From NCBI GenBank assembly GCA_016787805.1, contig JAEUTY010000005.1, forward strand, positions 1 through 52,512: a DNA stretch of 52,512 bases, given 5' to 3'. Below, one piece after another: positions 1 to 7,959 of the stretch. The position numbers and the translations under genes are program-made. Every line of letters begins with the position of its first letter. Position 1 is the stretch's first letter. The DNA is from Flavobacterium sp. Its GTDB lineage: Bacteria; Bacteroidota; Bacteroidia; Flavobacteriales; Flavobacteriaceae. The notes under the pieces are model-generated. The model did no database searches, had not been told where the DNA came from, and saw only the letters and a list, made by a program, of their open reading frames with translations.

Positions 1-1662
1 TACTGATAAATTATTCGGATTCTCGAATTGGAATTGAACATTTTCCACACTCGAAAAATGCTTTTTTGTATCTTCGAAAAGTGTTCCAATTTCAAATTTT
101 TGTGGTTGAGGTTGAAAGTTTTCCATCTGACTTTTGCTCCAAAGCAACAAATCTTCCATTGATTGTAGTAGGTTTTCAGCCGAGGTCATGGTTTTGGTTT
201 GGATGGAAGTTTTCATTTCTTCATCCAACAATTCGGGGTTTTCTTTTTGAAGATGTAAAAAGTGAATAAGATTATAAACAGGACTACGTAAATCGTGATT
301 CAAAATACCAAAAAACCGCGCATTAGTTTTATTAGCTTGGTCCAAAGCCTGATTTTTTTCATCCAAATCAGTATTCAATACTTGCAATTTTTCATTGGTT
401 TTCTTGCGATTCTGATTTTGATAGAAAAGCAATCCTCCAATAATTCCCAACAATCCTAAACCAAAGATAAAATACCACTTTTGTTTTTCTTTGGCTTCCA
501 ATTTCAAATTATTGATTTTAATTTCGCGATCACGCAGTTCAATGGCTCGTTTATCTTCTAAGTTTTTGATGGTTTCTTTATTGTCTGAATTGTACATCGA
601 GTCTTTATAAGTCGTGCAAAGCTCAAAATATTCGAGTGCTTTAGCATAATTTCCTTTTAGTTTTTGTGCTTCATAAATGCTTTCGTAATCGTCATATAAA
701 CCACGTAAACTGTTTAATTCACGGTGTAATTTGGCCGCTTTTTCCAAGTAAAAAACTGCACTGTCAATCTGTTTTTTATTACCATTTTGTTCTTTGGCTA
801 ATTCAATATACGAATCGCCAATCACACCATAACTAAACGAAGTATTGTGTTTTTTGCTCAGGATAGAAGGATCTGTTTTTAAAGATGCCTGACTGTAATC
901 AATTGCTTTTTGGTAGTCTTTCATTTCCAGAAAAACCAAAGCAATGTCCGACAACAAACGCGATTCGAGGTTGGCGTCTTTTTTGACTCTAATGAGTGCT
1001 AAACTTTTATTTAAATATACTAACGATTTTAGATTATCGCCATAATTATAGTACACTGTTCCGATGCCTCTTAAAATGATTTCCTCTTTAAAGTTGTTGG
1101 CAGTTTGGCTGACTTTTAATGCTCGGTTGTAGGAGTCGAGCGCTTCTTTATTTTTACCAAAACCAGTATACAAACTTCCTATCGAAATCAAGACTTTAAT
1201 GAGGCCGATTTTGTCTTTTGTAGCTTCAAATAATTGTAACGATTGATGATAATTGGCTAAAGCTTTGGTGTAATTACTCTCTTCCAAATAAACATCGCCA
1301 ATTGAAAAATAAATGGCTGCACGAATTTTAGGATTCTTGGTTTTACTTAATGCAAGTTGAAAATTGGATTGCGCTTTCGACCTATTGTAAAAATCTAAAT
1401 ACGTTTCGCCAATTCGAAAATACGATTGCGCAGTTCCGTCGTTCCAATGTATTTTTTGAGCTAATTCAAGGCTTTTTCTTAAATAGAAAAGTGTTGTTGT
1501 AGAATCTTTAGCGGCAAAAGTTTTAGCAATTTTTTGGCAATAATTTACTTTCGCAGTATCGTTTTTCATCTTCGCCAAATTGGCTTCGAATGTTTTGATG
1601 TCGGTTTGCGAATAGAGTAAGTTCGAACAAATCATCTGCGTCAAAAACAATACTTTTTTCAT
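1..1662 (-). CDS. TPR sensor histidine kinase (partial, 3' end outside window)
   Basis: Reading leftward from an ATG at 1662, the open frame runs to the window edge without a stop. It begins with a short signal-like stretch (MKKVLFLTQMICSN), continues with about 350 residues of tetratricopeptide-type helices (repeated patterns such as ALANYHQSLQLF and SLVYLNKSLALI), a coiled stretch, one transmembrane segment near residues 395-415 (YFIFGLGLLGIIGGLLFY), a second coil, and a HisKA-type H-box FFGILNHDLRSP with the phosphorylatable histidine at about residue 456. The ATP-binding domain lies outside the window. The start overlaps the stop of the upstream response regulator gene by four bases (ATGA), so the two are probably translationally coupled and form one two-component system. 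The TPR half is likely periplasmic or protein-binding; the signal it senses is unknown. Confidence 0.9.
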   Translation of the reverse strand, partial: MKKVLFLTQMICSNLLYSQTDIKTFEANLAKMKNDTAKVNYCQKIAKTFAAKDSTTTLFYLRKSLELAQKIHWNDGTAQSYFRIGETYLDFYNRSKAQSNFQLALSKTKNPKIRAAIYFSIGDVYLEESNYTKALANYHQSLQLFEATKDKIGLIKVLISIGSLYTGFGKNKEALDSYNRALKVSQTANNFKEEIILRGIGTVYYNYGDNLKSLVYLNKSLALIRVKKDANLESRLLSDIALVFLEMKDYQKAIDYSQASLKTDPSILSKKHNTSFSYGVIGDSYIELAKEQNGNKKQIDSAVFYLEKAAKLHRELNSLRGLYDDYESIYEAQKLKGNYAKALEYFELCTTYKDSMYNSDNKETIKNLEDKRAIELRDREIKINNLKLEAKEKQKWYFIFGLGLLGIIGGLLFYQNQNRKKTNEKLQVLNTDLDEKNQALDQANKTNARFFGILNHDLRSPVYNLIHFLHLQKENPELLDEEMKTSIQTKTMTSAENLLQSMEDLLLWSKSQMENFQPQPQKFEIGTLFEDTKKHFSSVENVQFQFENPNNLSV

Positions 1663-2363
1663 AAATACTGTTTTACATTATCCTTATAATTTCGACCTAC
1701 AGGAAGAGCTACATCATTTGAAACTATAATTTCTTGAGATGCTATTTTTTTTACAAACGGTTTTTGAACTGCAAAACTTTTGTGAATGCGAACAAACGAT
1801 TGAAAAGGATCTTGTTTCAAAAGCGAACCAATGTTAGACCAAACACAATGTTTTTTATGTGAAGTAGCCAAAAGTGTATAATCTTTTAAAGCTTCTAGGT
1901 ATAAAATGTCGGATAATTTTAGTTTGGTTCTTTCAGTTCCTTCTTTGATTTCGATGGTGTTTTCTCCAAAACTCAATTCAAAAAGTTGTGCTTTTTGCTT
2001 GATTTCTAAAAACAATTCCACACGATGCATGGCTTTTTCAAACCGATCAAAGCGAACTGGTTTTACGATAAAATCTAAGGTTTCTAATTCAAAACTTTCC
2101 ACAGCATATTCAGCATGACCTGTGATAAAAATGCAAACCGGAACTTCAGCTGCTTTTTTTCTGAAATCAACGCCATTTAATTCAGGCATATCAATATCCA
2201 AAAAAAGAATATCGATTTTTTGCTGGTTCAAAATCTCCAAAGCTTCTCTAGACGACTTGAAAGCGCCAATAATATTCAATTTTGGAAATCGCTTAGCAAA
2301 TGACACGACCATGAGTCGGTCAACGTCTTCATCATCAACGATTATGCAATTCCATTTTTCCAT
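1659..2363 (-). CDS. LytTR-family response regulator
   Basis: This 234-residue protein has an N-terminal receiver domain (acidic pair in VDDED near residue 10, phospho-acceptor Asp56 in LFLDIDMP, conserved Lys in FIVKPVRF near 100) and a C-terminal LytTR DNA-binding domain (about 135-234; ILYLEALKDYTLL, FVRIHKSFAVQ, LPVGRNYKDNV). It is expected to be a transcription factor activated by phosphorylation from the kinase whose start overlaps its stop codon by four bases. It is paralogous along its whole length to the regulator at 5143-5847 on the far side of the repeat-protein gene at 2517. The two genes therefore bracket that surface-protein gene, which may be a target; that is inference. Confidence 0.93.
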   Translation of the reverse strand: MEKWNCIIVDDEDVDRLMVVSFAKRFPKLNIIGAFKSSREALEILNQQKIDILFLDIDMPELNGVDFRKKAAEVPVCIFITGHAEYAVESFELETLDFIVKPVRFDRFEKAMHRVELFLEIKQKAQLFELSFGENTIEIKEGTERTKLKLSDILYLEALKDYTLLATSHKKHCVWSNIGSLLKQDPFQSFVRIHKSFAVQKPFVKKIASQEIIVSNDVALPVGRNYKDNVKQYL

Positions 2364-2385
2364 CTAAAAAAACAACTTTAGTACT

Positions 2386-2393
2386 CAAATATA
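2386..2393 (-). promoter_or_regulatory. Candidate flavobacterial -7 box for the LytTR regulator operon
   Basis: On the minus strand TATATTTG matches the TAnnTTTG consensus of Bacteroidetes housekeeping promoters, 22 bases before the ATG at 2363. I see no clear TTG at -33 with the usual spacing, so only the -7 half is supported. Confidence 0.4.
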
Positions 2394-2516
2394 TGAATTT
2401 TTTTATAGGATGATGTCGTTCGTATAATAAACGTGTTGTTGGTATAAATTTCCAATTTCACGCCATTCAAAAAAGGAACTTTGGAGATGGTTTTAATCAT
2501 TCAACAAACAAAAGCA

Positions 2517-5096
2517 ATGAAATCAGTTTTATTAATAACGGTTTTTCTGTTTATTTTTCAAAGTCAGGCACAAGTCGGAATCAACACTACTTTGCCCGAT
2601 GCGCAATTGGACGTTCGTTCAAGTAACCAAGTATCACCAAGCAATACCGACGGATTATTAATTCCAAAAATGGATGCATTTCCTGCAACCAATCCAACAG
2701 TGGCACAACAAGGAATGATGGTGTATTTGACTACTGATGTTACTTTTTCTGGGAATCCAAAAGCAAAGGGATTTTATTATTGGGATAATACAAGTTTCGA
2801 TTGGATTGCAGTTGGGAATAATCATACTTCGGGTTGGTCAATTACAGGGAATTCAGGCATTAGTGCTGCGACTCATTTTATAGGAACAACTAACAATGCC
2901 AATGTAGTTTTTAAACGAAACAACATCTTTTCGGGATTGCTGAGTTCAAGTAACTCATCATTTGGGGTGAATGCTTTTAACACCACTTCATCTGGAATTC
3001 AGATATCTGCTTTCGGTAGTGGCGCACTCACAGCCAATACTACCGGAAGTTTTAATTCAGCCTTTGGGTATAATTCATTGGCCACTAACACAACAGGAAG
3101 TAACAATGTTGCATTTGGAAATTCTGCACTTTTATCCAATTCAACAGGAACTGGGAATTCTTCTTTTGGTTCACAATCAATGTTTGCTAATTCAACTGGT
3201 TTTTTTAATTCTGCTTTTGGTAGAAATGCGCTAATGAACAATGGTACAGGAAATAATAATTCCGCTTTTGGAGCATTTACATTAGAATTCAATACCACAG
3301 GAGGTTTAAATAGCGCTTTTGGAAATATAGCTTTAGGGAGTAATACCACAGGAGGTTCCAATGCCGCTTTTGGAAATGCCGCTTTGTATTCTAATACGAC
3401 GGGTCAATTCAATTCGGCTTTTGGTATTTTTGCTTTAAATGCGACAACTACCACCAACGGATTATCTGCTTTTGGATATAGTGCATTAGCCAGTAACACA
3501 ACTGGAGGTCAAAACGCTGCTTTTGGTTATGCGGCATTACAAAATAATACTATTGGTAATAATAACTCTACTTTTGGGTATAATTCACTCAATGATAATA
3601 CAACGGGTAGTGACAACACTGCTTTTGGTGCAATCAGTTTGGCGAGTAATACTAATGGATTTGGAAATACAGCAGTAGGAAGAAGCGCATTGGTCTTTAA
3701 TACTACAGGTTTTTCGAACAACGCATTTGGCAGGTTGGCTTTATCCTCAAACGTGACAGGAAATAACAATGCAGCTTTTGGAAACGGATCGTTAGAAAAC
3801 AATACTTCTAGTTCAAATTCGGCCTTTGGAGTGCTTGCCCTCAATGCGAATACCACAGGCTTGTATAATTCGTCTTTAGGCTTTGCTTCTTTGTTTTCCA
3901 ATGCAACCGGAAATTATAATACAGCTCTTGGTGGCGAAGCGTTGATGTCGAATACTACGGGCGATTACAACGTAGCTGAAGGCTATCATTCTTTGTATTT
4001 GAATACGACTGGGACAAGCAATGTTTCGAGTGGTTCAAATAGCATGAATCAGAACATCACAGGAAGTTACAATGTTGCTATTGGAAATAGTGCGTTGTAC
4101 ACCAATACAACTGGCGCAAATAATGTTGCCTTAGGTTCAGGAGCTTTAAATGGTAATCCGAATGGAAATAGTAATGTAGCCATAGGCTCAAATAGCGACA
4201 TTGCACCAGGAATAAATTATGCTGTGGCAATTGGTGCGGATTCGTACGTGGCTCAAGATTTCTCTTTGGTTTTAGGGAGTGTTTTCGGCGTTAACTCAGG
4301 TTCAACGACTTATGTAGGAATTGGTACCACAACTCCTCAAACCTCACTTGATGTTACTGGTTTTAATGCTGTGCCCGGCGGAGCAACCGATGGAAATTTG
4401 TTGGTGCGTACTCGCGATGGACAAAATATTGATGTGGGCGGCTCGATTACTTTGGGAGGAATGATTGATAATGGTGCTTCTATTGCTCGAAATTTTGCTT
4501 CTATAGAAGGAAGAAAAGCTAACACTGTGAATAACTCACAATCAGGCTATTTGATTTTTAAAACCAACAACAGTTTGACTCTAGCCGAACGAATGCGCAT
4601 CACCTCAGTAGGCGACGTTGGCATTGGAACCACAACGCCTGGCGGACAATTCGAATTGTCCTTAAACGAAGGAAGAAAACCAGGGTCAACTACTTGGACG
4701 GTAGTTTCTGACAGTCGATTAAAAACAATAGAAGGTAATTATACTAAAGGATTAAACGAAATTCTTCAGCTGAAACCCATTCGCTATCATTACAAAAATA
4801 ACGGCAATCGCAAATTTGAAAAAGAAGTGTTGGATACCGAATTTTCAGGTTTTATTGCACAAGAAGTCCAACCGCTTTTCCCTGATGCAGTGCAAGTCGA
4901 TGATGACGGATTTCTGAATTTCAATATGCATTCCATTTTGGTGGCTTCTATCAATGCAATTAAAGAATTAAATACCAAAATTGAAGATTCAAAAAAAGAA
5001 ACAGAACTACAAAAGAACAATAATTCCCAACTTCAAGAAAAAATAAATACACTCGAAGAGCGTATCAAAAAACTAGAAAAATTGTTGCTTAAATAA
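2517..5096 (+). CDS. Secreted repeat protein with C-terminal S74 chaperone-type domain
   Basis: The frame is open from 2481, but the ATG at 2517 gives a clean signal peptide (MKSVLLITVFLFIFQSQA), so I choose it (859 residues). After a head region (about 20-160) come 23 units of a 17-residue repeat of the form AFGxxALxxNTTGxNN (residues 165-554). This is a beta-helical pattern similar in style to YadA-like heads and phage tail fibres. A second stretch with VGIGTTTP motifs follows. Then comes an S74-type domain (about 731-835; SDSRLKTI, GFIAQEVQPLFPDAV) and a C-terminal coiled coil. In that family the C-terminal domain is an intramolecular chaperone that assembles trimeric fibres and may cleave itself. 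No Por-type T9SS tail is seen, so the export route beyond Sec is unclear. It lies between two paralogous LytTR regulator genes. Confidence 0.85.
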   Translation: MKSVLLITVFLFIFQSQAQVGINTTLPDAQLDVRSSNQVSPSNTDGLLIPKMDAFPATNPTVAQQGMMVYLTTDVTFSGNPKAKGFYYWDNTSFDWIAVGNNHTSGWSITGNSGISAATHFIGTTNNANVVFKRNNIFSGLLSSSNSSFGVNAFNTTSSGIQISAFGSGALTANTTGSFNSAFGYNSLATNTTGSNNVAFGNSALLSNSTGTGNSSFGSQSMFANSTGFFNSAFGRNALMNNGTGNNNSAFGAFTLEFNTTGGLNSAFGNIALGSNTTGGSNAAFGNAALYSNTTGQFNSAFGIFALNATTTTNGLSAFGYSALASNTTGGQNAAFGYAALQNNTIGNNNSTFGYNSLNDNTTGSDNTAFGAISLASNTNGFGNTAVGRSALVFNTTGFSNNAFGRLALSSNVTGNNNAAFGNGSLENNTSSSNSAFGVLALNANTTGLYNSSLGFASLFSNATGNYNTALGGEALMSNTTGDYNVAEGYHSLYLNTTGTSNVSSGSNSMNQNITGSYNVAIGNSALYTNTTGANNVALGSGALNGNPNGNSNVAIGSNSDIAPGINYAVAIGADSYVAQDFSLVLGSVFGVNSGSTTYVGIGTTTPQTSLDVTGFNAVPGGATDGNLLVRTRDGQNIDVGGSITLGGMIDNGASIARNFASIEGRKANTVNNSQSGYLIFKTNNSLTLAERMRITSVGDVGIGTTTPGGQFELSLNEGRKPGSTTWTVVSDSRLKTIEGNYTKGLNEILQLKPIRYHYKNNGNRKFEKEVLDTEFSGFIAQEVQPLFPDAVQVDDDGFLNFNMHSILVASINAIKELNTKIEDSKKETELQKNNNSQLQEKINTLEERIKKLEKLLLK
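3009..4178 (+). repeat. 23 in-frame copies of a 51-bp coding repeat
   Basis: Unit length is 51 bp (17 codons), with one unit of 48 bp near its 16th position. Each begins with the codons for A/S-F/V/I/L-G and ends with a polar NTTG block. The DNA copies are diverged, which argues for an old protein repeat rather than a recent array. Confidence 0.9.
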
Positions 5097-5142
5097 TAGC
5101 AGAATTTGCGTCTAAGGGTGGTCATGAAAAAAATATAAAACA

Positions 5143-5847
5143 CTAAAGTATTAAATTTAGATTGTCTTTGTAGCTTCTTCCAATCGGAATTAAAACATTG
5201 TTGTTCAACTCAATCTCGTAAGGGTTAATTTTTTTAACGTATTGTTTTTGAACAGCATAACTTCGGTGTATTCGAACAAATGAGTGAAAATGATTTTCTT
5301 TTAAAAGTGTTCCAATGCTTGAAAGTACACAATGTCTTTTTTGAGGAGTAACCACCAGTGTATAATCTTTCAACGCTTCCAAATACAATATGTCGTGAAG
5401 TTTAACTTTGGTTTGCTGATGACCTTCTTTAATGTAAATCACATCACCACCAATACTCGATTCAAACAATTGTGCTTTGTGTTTGATTTCCATAAATTCT
5501 TCAATTCGCTTCATGGTTTGCTCAAACCTTTGAAATTTGAAAGGTTTTACAATAAAATCTAAAGTTTCCAATTCAAAACTCTCAACAGCATGCTCTGGAT
5601 GAGATGTAATAAAAATACATACCGGAACTTCGAGCATTTTTTTTCGGAACGCTAATCCATTTTCACCTGGCATATCAATGTCTAAAAAAAGAATGTCAAT
5701 CGGTTGCTCATTAATCGTTGCCGCGGCCTCAACGGCAGATTCAAAAACACCAACAATAGTCAAGTTAGGAATTCTTTTGGCATATGAAACCACCGTCAGC
5801 CGATCAATTTCATCGTCGTCTATAATCACACAATTAAAATGGGTCAT
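5143..5847 (-). CDS. LytTR-family response regulator (orphan)
   Basis: This 234-residue protein has a receiver domain (IIDDDEID; Asp56 in LFLDIDMP; Lys in FIVKPFKF) and a LytTR DNA-binding domain (ILYLEALKDYTLV, FVRIHRSYAVQ, IPIGRSYKDNL). It aligns along its whole length without gaps to the regulator at 1659-2363, with the same length and the same phospho-acceptor position, so the pair arose by duplication. No kinase gene is next to it. It could respond to the neighbouring TPR kinase or to another kinase. It converges with the repeat-protein gene, whose stop lies 46 bases away. The start ATG at 5847 follows an A-rich leader. Confidence 0.93.
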   Translation of the reverse strand: MTHFNCVIIDDDEIDRLTVVSYAKRIPNLTIVGVFESAVEAAATINEQPIDILFLDIDMPGENGLAFRKKMLEVPVCIFITSHPEHAVESFELETLDFIVKPFKFQRFEQTMKRIEEFMEIKHKAQLFESSIGGDVIYIKEGHQQTKVKLHDILYLEALKDYTLVVTPQKRHCVLSSIGTLLKENHFHSFVRIHRSYAVQKQYVKKINPYEIELNNNVLIPIGRSYKDNLNLIL

Positions 5848-5863
5848 TTTTTTTTGCTTTATT

Positions 5864-5871
5864 CAAATATA
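5864..5871 (-). promoter_or_regulatory. Candidate -7 box for the orphan LytTR regulator
   Basis: On the minus strand TATATTTG lies 16 bases upstream of the ATG at 5847. The paralogous regulator at 2363 has the same octamer at a similar position. No convincing -33 TTG was found at standard spacing. Confidence 0.4.
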
Positions 5872-5951
5872 GAAAATAAATCCACAATTGTTATTAGTCT
5901 ATTTAAATTGTTAATTGTCTATTGATGGTTTTTAACTCAATAGAGCTATTC

Positions 5952-5959
5952 TAATTTTG
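5952..5959 (+). promoter_or_regulatory. Candidate -7 box for a small RNA
   Basis: TAATTTTG matches TAnnTTTG. No protein-coding frame begins soon after it, but a structured stretch ending in a terminator does (5961-6077). The nearest TTG upstream is about 27 bases away, longer than the usual spacing. Confidence 0.4.
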
Positions 5960-5960
5960 C

Positions 5961-6077
5961 GACAAGATTCGGTTTCAAACAAACAATCAATAAAACTAGT
6001 AAATAGCGGAAACCGACCGCGCAAGTTCGAGTTAGTAGTTTTTGCAAAAGGCCCAGCTTCGTTTGGGCTTTTTTTAT
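5961..6077 (+). ncRNA. Candidate structured small RNA with intrinsic terminator
   Basis: Just after the -7 box, CGGTTTC (5970-5976) can pair with GAAACCG (6009-6015). An unpaired stretch follows, then a G+C-rich hairpin (GCCCA/TGGGC) followed by a T run (about 6046-6076), which is a good intrinsic terminator. No credible open frame is present. The DUF58 gene starts 190 bases later and has its own -7 box, so the terminator does not belong to that gene. The regulator at 5847 is on the other strand, facing away. I cannot assign it to a known RNA family. The flavobacterial Flavo-1 motif would be the first model to test. Confidence 0.4.
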
Positions 6078-6110
6078 GAGAAGCACAAAAGTTGGTTTTC
6101 TTTCCATCAT

Positions 6111-6176
6111 CGTCCCGCTTTTCGCTCTATTTTTAAACCTGTAAGGTTTAAAAGATGCCGCTGCAATCGGGGCTAA
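6111..6176 (-). repeat. Dispersed intergenic palindromic element (TAGCCCCGAT family)
   Basis: Read on the minus strand it starts TTAGCCCCGATTGCAGCGGC, has a central hairpin (AAACCTTACAGGTTT) and ends in an AGCGGGACG-like arm. The same layout of conserved arms around a variable hairpin is found at 19260-19352, 44797-44862 and 49351-49440, always between genes. Confidence 0.7.
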
Positions 6177-6234
6177 AATACCAGTGCAGTGTATTTTTAG
6201 ACTCTTTTAACTTTTTAATCCATCATTCTTTTAC

Positions 6235-6242
6235 TACATTTG
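6235..6242 (+). promoter_or_regulatory. Candidate -7 box for the DUF58 gene
   Basis: TACATTTG matches TAnnTTTG and lies 24 bases before the ATG at 6267. It overlaps a possible upstream TTG start at 6240, which argues that translation begins at 6267. Confidence 0.4.
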
Positions 6243-6266
6243 ACTCGAGCCAGTAGCGCTGTAATT

Positions 6267-7193
6267 ATGAAGATAGAAGAACAAAAAGAACTCATTTCCG
6301 GATTCAAACACCTCGAATTGTTGGCCAATCAAGTGGTGGAAGGTTTTATTTCGGGTATGCACAAGTCGCCATTTCACGGGTTTTCAGCCGAATTTGCCGA
6401 ACACAAAGTGTACAACACAGGTGAAAGCACCAAACACATCGATTGGAAATTATTCGCCAAAACCGATCGTTTGTATACGAAACGATTTGAAGAGGAAACC
6501 AATTTGCGTTGCCATTTAATTATCGATAATTCATCGTCGATGTATTACCCAAAATTAAACAGTGACCAACCGTTTTACGAGACTAAAATTGGGTTTTCTA
6601 TTTTGGCCTCAGCGGTTTTAATGAATTTATTAAAAAAGCAACGCGATGCGGTCGGGCTCAGTGTTTTTTCAGATGAATATGAATATTATGCGCCCGAAAA
6701 AGGCTCGGATCGTCACCATCGAATGTTACTGAATATATTGGAGGGTTTGCTTGAAAATCCGAAAGAAGCCAAACAAACCGACACAATTACGTATTTGCAT
6801 CAAATAGCCGAAAAAATGCACCGCCGTTCAATGATTATCTTGTTTACCGACATGTTTCAAAACGAAGACAACGAGAAGCTATTCAACGCATTGCAACATT
6901 TAAAACACAACAAACATCGTGTGGTTTTGTTTCACGTTATTGATGAAAAACGCGAGCTTTCATTTGATTTTGACAACACACCACGCAAATTTATCGATGT
7001 AGAATCGGGTGAAATTATCAATTTATTTGCCGAAAATGTAAAAGAAGAATACGAAAAAAACATCAAAAAGTACTTCAAAACGCTCTCAATGACTTGTGCT
7101 CAAAACAAAATTAAATATGTTCCAGTCAATGTTGGTGCCGATTTTGAAAAGATTTTAACCACATATCTTGTTGAAAAACAAATGTTTGGTTAG
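6267..7193 (+). CDS. DUF58 (VWA-like) protein
   Basis: The frame is open from a TTG at 6240, but that codon sits inside a -7 promoter box. The ATG at 6267 (MKIEEQKELISG) gives the usual N-terminus of this family, leaving 308 residues. The DUF58 signature VYNTGESTKHIDWKLFAKTD is near residue 50-70. A von Willebrand A-type domain follows, with a MIDAS-like DNSSSM motif (about 93-98) and later strands such as SMIILFTDMF. In Bacteroidetes such proteins usually sit with MoxR-type ATPases and membrane VWA proteins in Bat-like operons. Here none of those partners is adjacent, so this copy stands alone. It is probably cytoplasmic, with no signal peptide or membrane segment seen. Confidence 0.88.
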   Translation: MKIEEQKELISGFKHLELLANQVVEGFISGMHKSPFHGFSAEFAEHKVYNTGESTKHIDWKLFAKTDRLYTKRFEEETNLRCHLIIDNSSSMYYPKLNSDQPFYETKIGFSILASAVLMNLLKKQRDAVGLSVFSDEYEYYAPEKGSDRHHRMLLNILEGLLENPKEAKQTDTITYLHQIAEKMHRRSMIILFTDMFQNEDNEKLFNALQHLKHNKHRVVLFHVIDEKRELSFDFDNTPRKFIDVESGEIINLFAENVKEEYEKNIKKYFKTLSMTCAQNKIKYVPVNVGADFEKILTTYLVEKQMFG

Positions 7194-7230
7194 TAGAATT
7201 AAAAGGATAAATAAAAAAATCAAAAAAACG

Positions 7231-7261
7231 TTTGCAAGTATCGAAAATGGGTGTATATTTG
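7231..7261 (+). promoter_or_regulatory. Promoter of tRNA-Asp
   Basis: TTTG (7231-7234), a 19-base spacer and TATATTTG (7254-7261) give a full match to the flavobacterial promoter consensus, ending 18 bases before the tRNA. Confidence 0.75.
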
Positions 7262-7279
7262 CAACCGCAATAAAGCGAA

Positions 7280-7353
7280 GGTTTGGTAGTTCAGTTGGTT
7301 AGAATACATGCCTGTCACGCATGGGGTCGCGGGTTCGAGTCCCGTCCAGACCG
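7280..7353 (+). tRNA. tRNA-Asp (GUC)
   Basis: This is a 74-base cloverleaf. The acceptor arm GGTTTGG/CCAGACC includes one T-G pair. The D arm contains AGTTCAGTTGGTTAGA, the anticodon stem CATGC/GCATG encloses loop CTGTCAC (anticodon GUC), and the T arm is GCGGGTTCGAGTCCCGT. The discriminator base is G and the 3' CCA is not encoded. Confidence 0.97.
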
Positions 7354-7373
7354 CTAAAATTGGGAAAATTTAG

Positions 7374-7405
7374 AAAAGCATTCTGTTACCGCAGAATGCT
7401 TTTTT
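7374..7405 (+). terminator. Intrinsic terminator after tRNA-Asp
   Basis: AAAAGCATTCTG pairs with CAGAATGCTTTT across a 6-base loop and is followed by a T run, 21 bases after the tRNA. Confidence 0.8.
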
Positions 7406-7456
7406 GCCCAAAAAAGCATTGAAGATTAGTTGTGTTGTTTCGTTCGTCGAAAGACG

Positions 7457-7528
7457 GACAAGGTTTAGTAGTTAGACCAATGAAAAGCTTTTCCGATTCA
7501 CATCGGAATGGCTTTTTTGCTTTAAGCC
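7457..7528 (+). repeat. Direct repeat, left copy, flanking the GIY-YIG gene
   Basis: It begins GACAAGGTTTAGTAGT and ends with a terminator-like hairpin (7483-7518; TTCCGAT/ATCGGAA, then a T run). The right copy is at 7787-7869. The left copy lacks the small TCCCGT/ACGGGA stem present in the right copy. Confidence 0.85.
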
Positions 7529-7537
7529 AGATAGATT

Positions 7538-7798
7538 ATGTTTTATGCCTATATTTTATTTTCAGAAACCCTTCAAGTTTACTATAAAGGATTCACCTCC
7601 GATTTAGCTCATCGTTTGATTAGTCATAATTCAGGTAAGAGCAACTACACTTCAAGAGCGGACGATTGGGAAATGGTGTATTGGAAATCATTTCCAACAA
7701 AAAAAGAGGCTCTTTTAGAAGAAAAACGATTGAAAAAACTAAATGCAATTTCGTTGCAAAAATTAATTCGAGATTTTGAGAAAGCCGACAAGGTTTAG
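7538..7798 (+). CDS. Small GIY-YIG nuclease-domain protein
   Basis: The 86-residue protein consists only of the GIY-YIG fold: the strand motifs YAYIL (residues 3-7) and YYKGFT (15-20), the Arg of HRLISHN, and the Glu of EALLEEKRLKKL. It belongs to the compact family often annotated UPF0213 or UvrC N-terminal-like, presumed nucleases of unknown role. The ATG at 7538 lies 9 bases after one direct repeat, and the stop codon lies inside a second copy of that repeat (GACAAGGTTTAG ends with the TAG). The gene plus its right repeat therefore form a 330-bp unit placed behind tRNA-Asp. That arrangement suggests a small mobile or homing-type cassette; there is no direct proof. Confidence 0.88.
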   Translation: MFYAYILFSETLQVYYKGFTSDLAHRLISHNSGKSNYTSRADDWEMVYWKSFPTKKEALLEEKRLKKLNAISLQKLIRDFEKADKV

Positions 7799-7869
7799 TA
7801 GTCCCGTTTCAAGAACGGGATGAAAAGCTTTTCCGATTCACATCGGAATGGCTTTTTTGCTTTATAGCC
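7787..7869 (+). repeat. Direct repeat, right copy, containing the GIY-YIG stop codon
   Basis: It carries the same GACAAGGTTTAGTAGT start and the same terminal hairpin (7823-7858) as the copy at 7457-7528, plus an extra small stem TCCCGT-loop-ACGGGA (7802-7820). The hairpin with its T run serves as terminator for the GIY-YIG gene. Confidence 0.85.
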
Positions 7870-7959
7870 TTTTTCTTTTTTTTAACAAAATTTTCTAATT
7901 TCCTGAAAATTTGTATATTGCATAGTTTTTTTAACCAATCAATATAAAAAAGTTATGCT

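Noticed and set aside
2999-3901. Minus-strand open frames opposite the 17-residue repeat gene
   Set aside because: They mirror the repeat on the coding strand, have Pro/Val/Leu-rich low-complexity products and no starts or family features.
3009-4178. Regular 51-bp periodicity that could suggest a CRISPR or satellite array
   Set aside because: Units are in frame, differ in DNA but agree in protein pattern, have no spacer structure and lie inside a gene.
6240-6266. Upstream TTG start for the DUF58 gene
   Set aside because: It overlaps a TAnnTTTG promoter box and adds residues unlike the family; ATG 6267 fits better.
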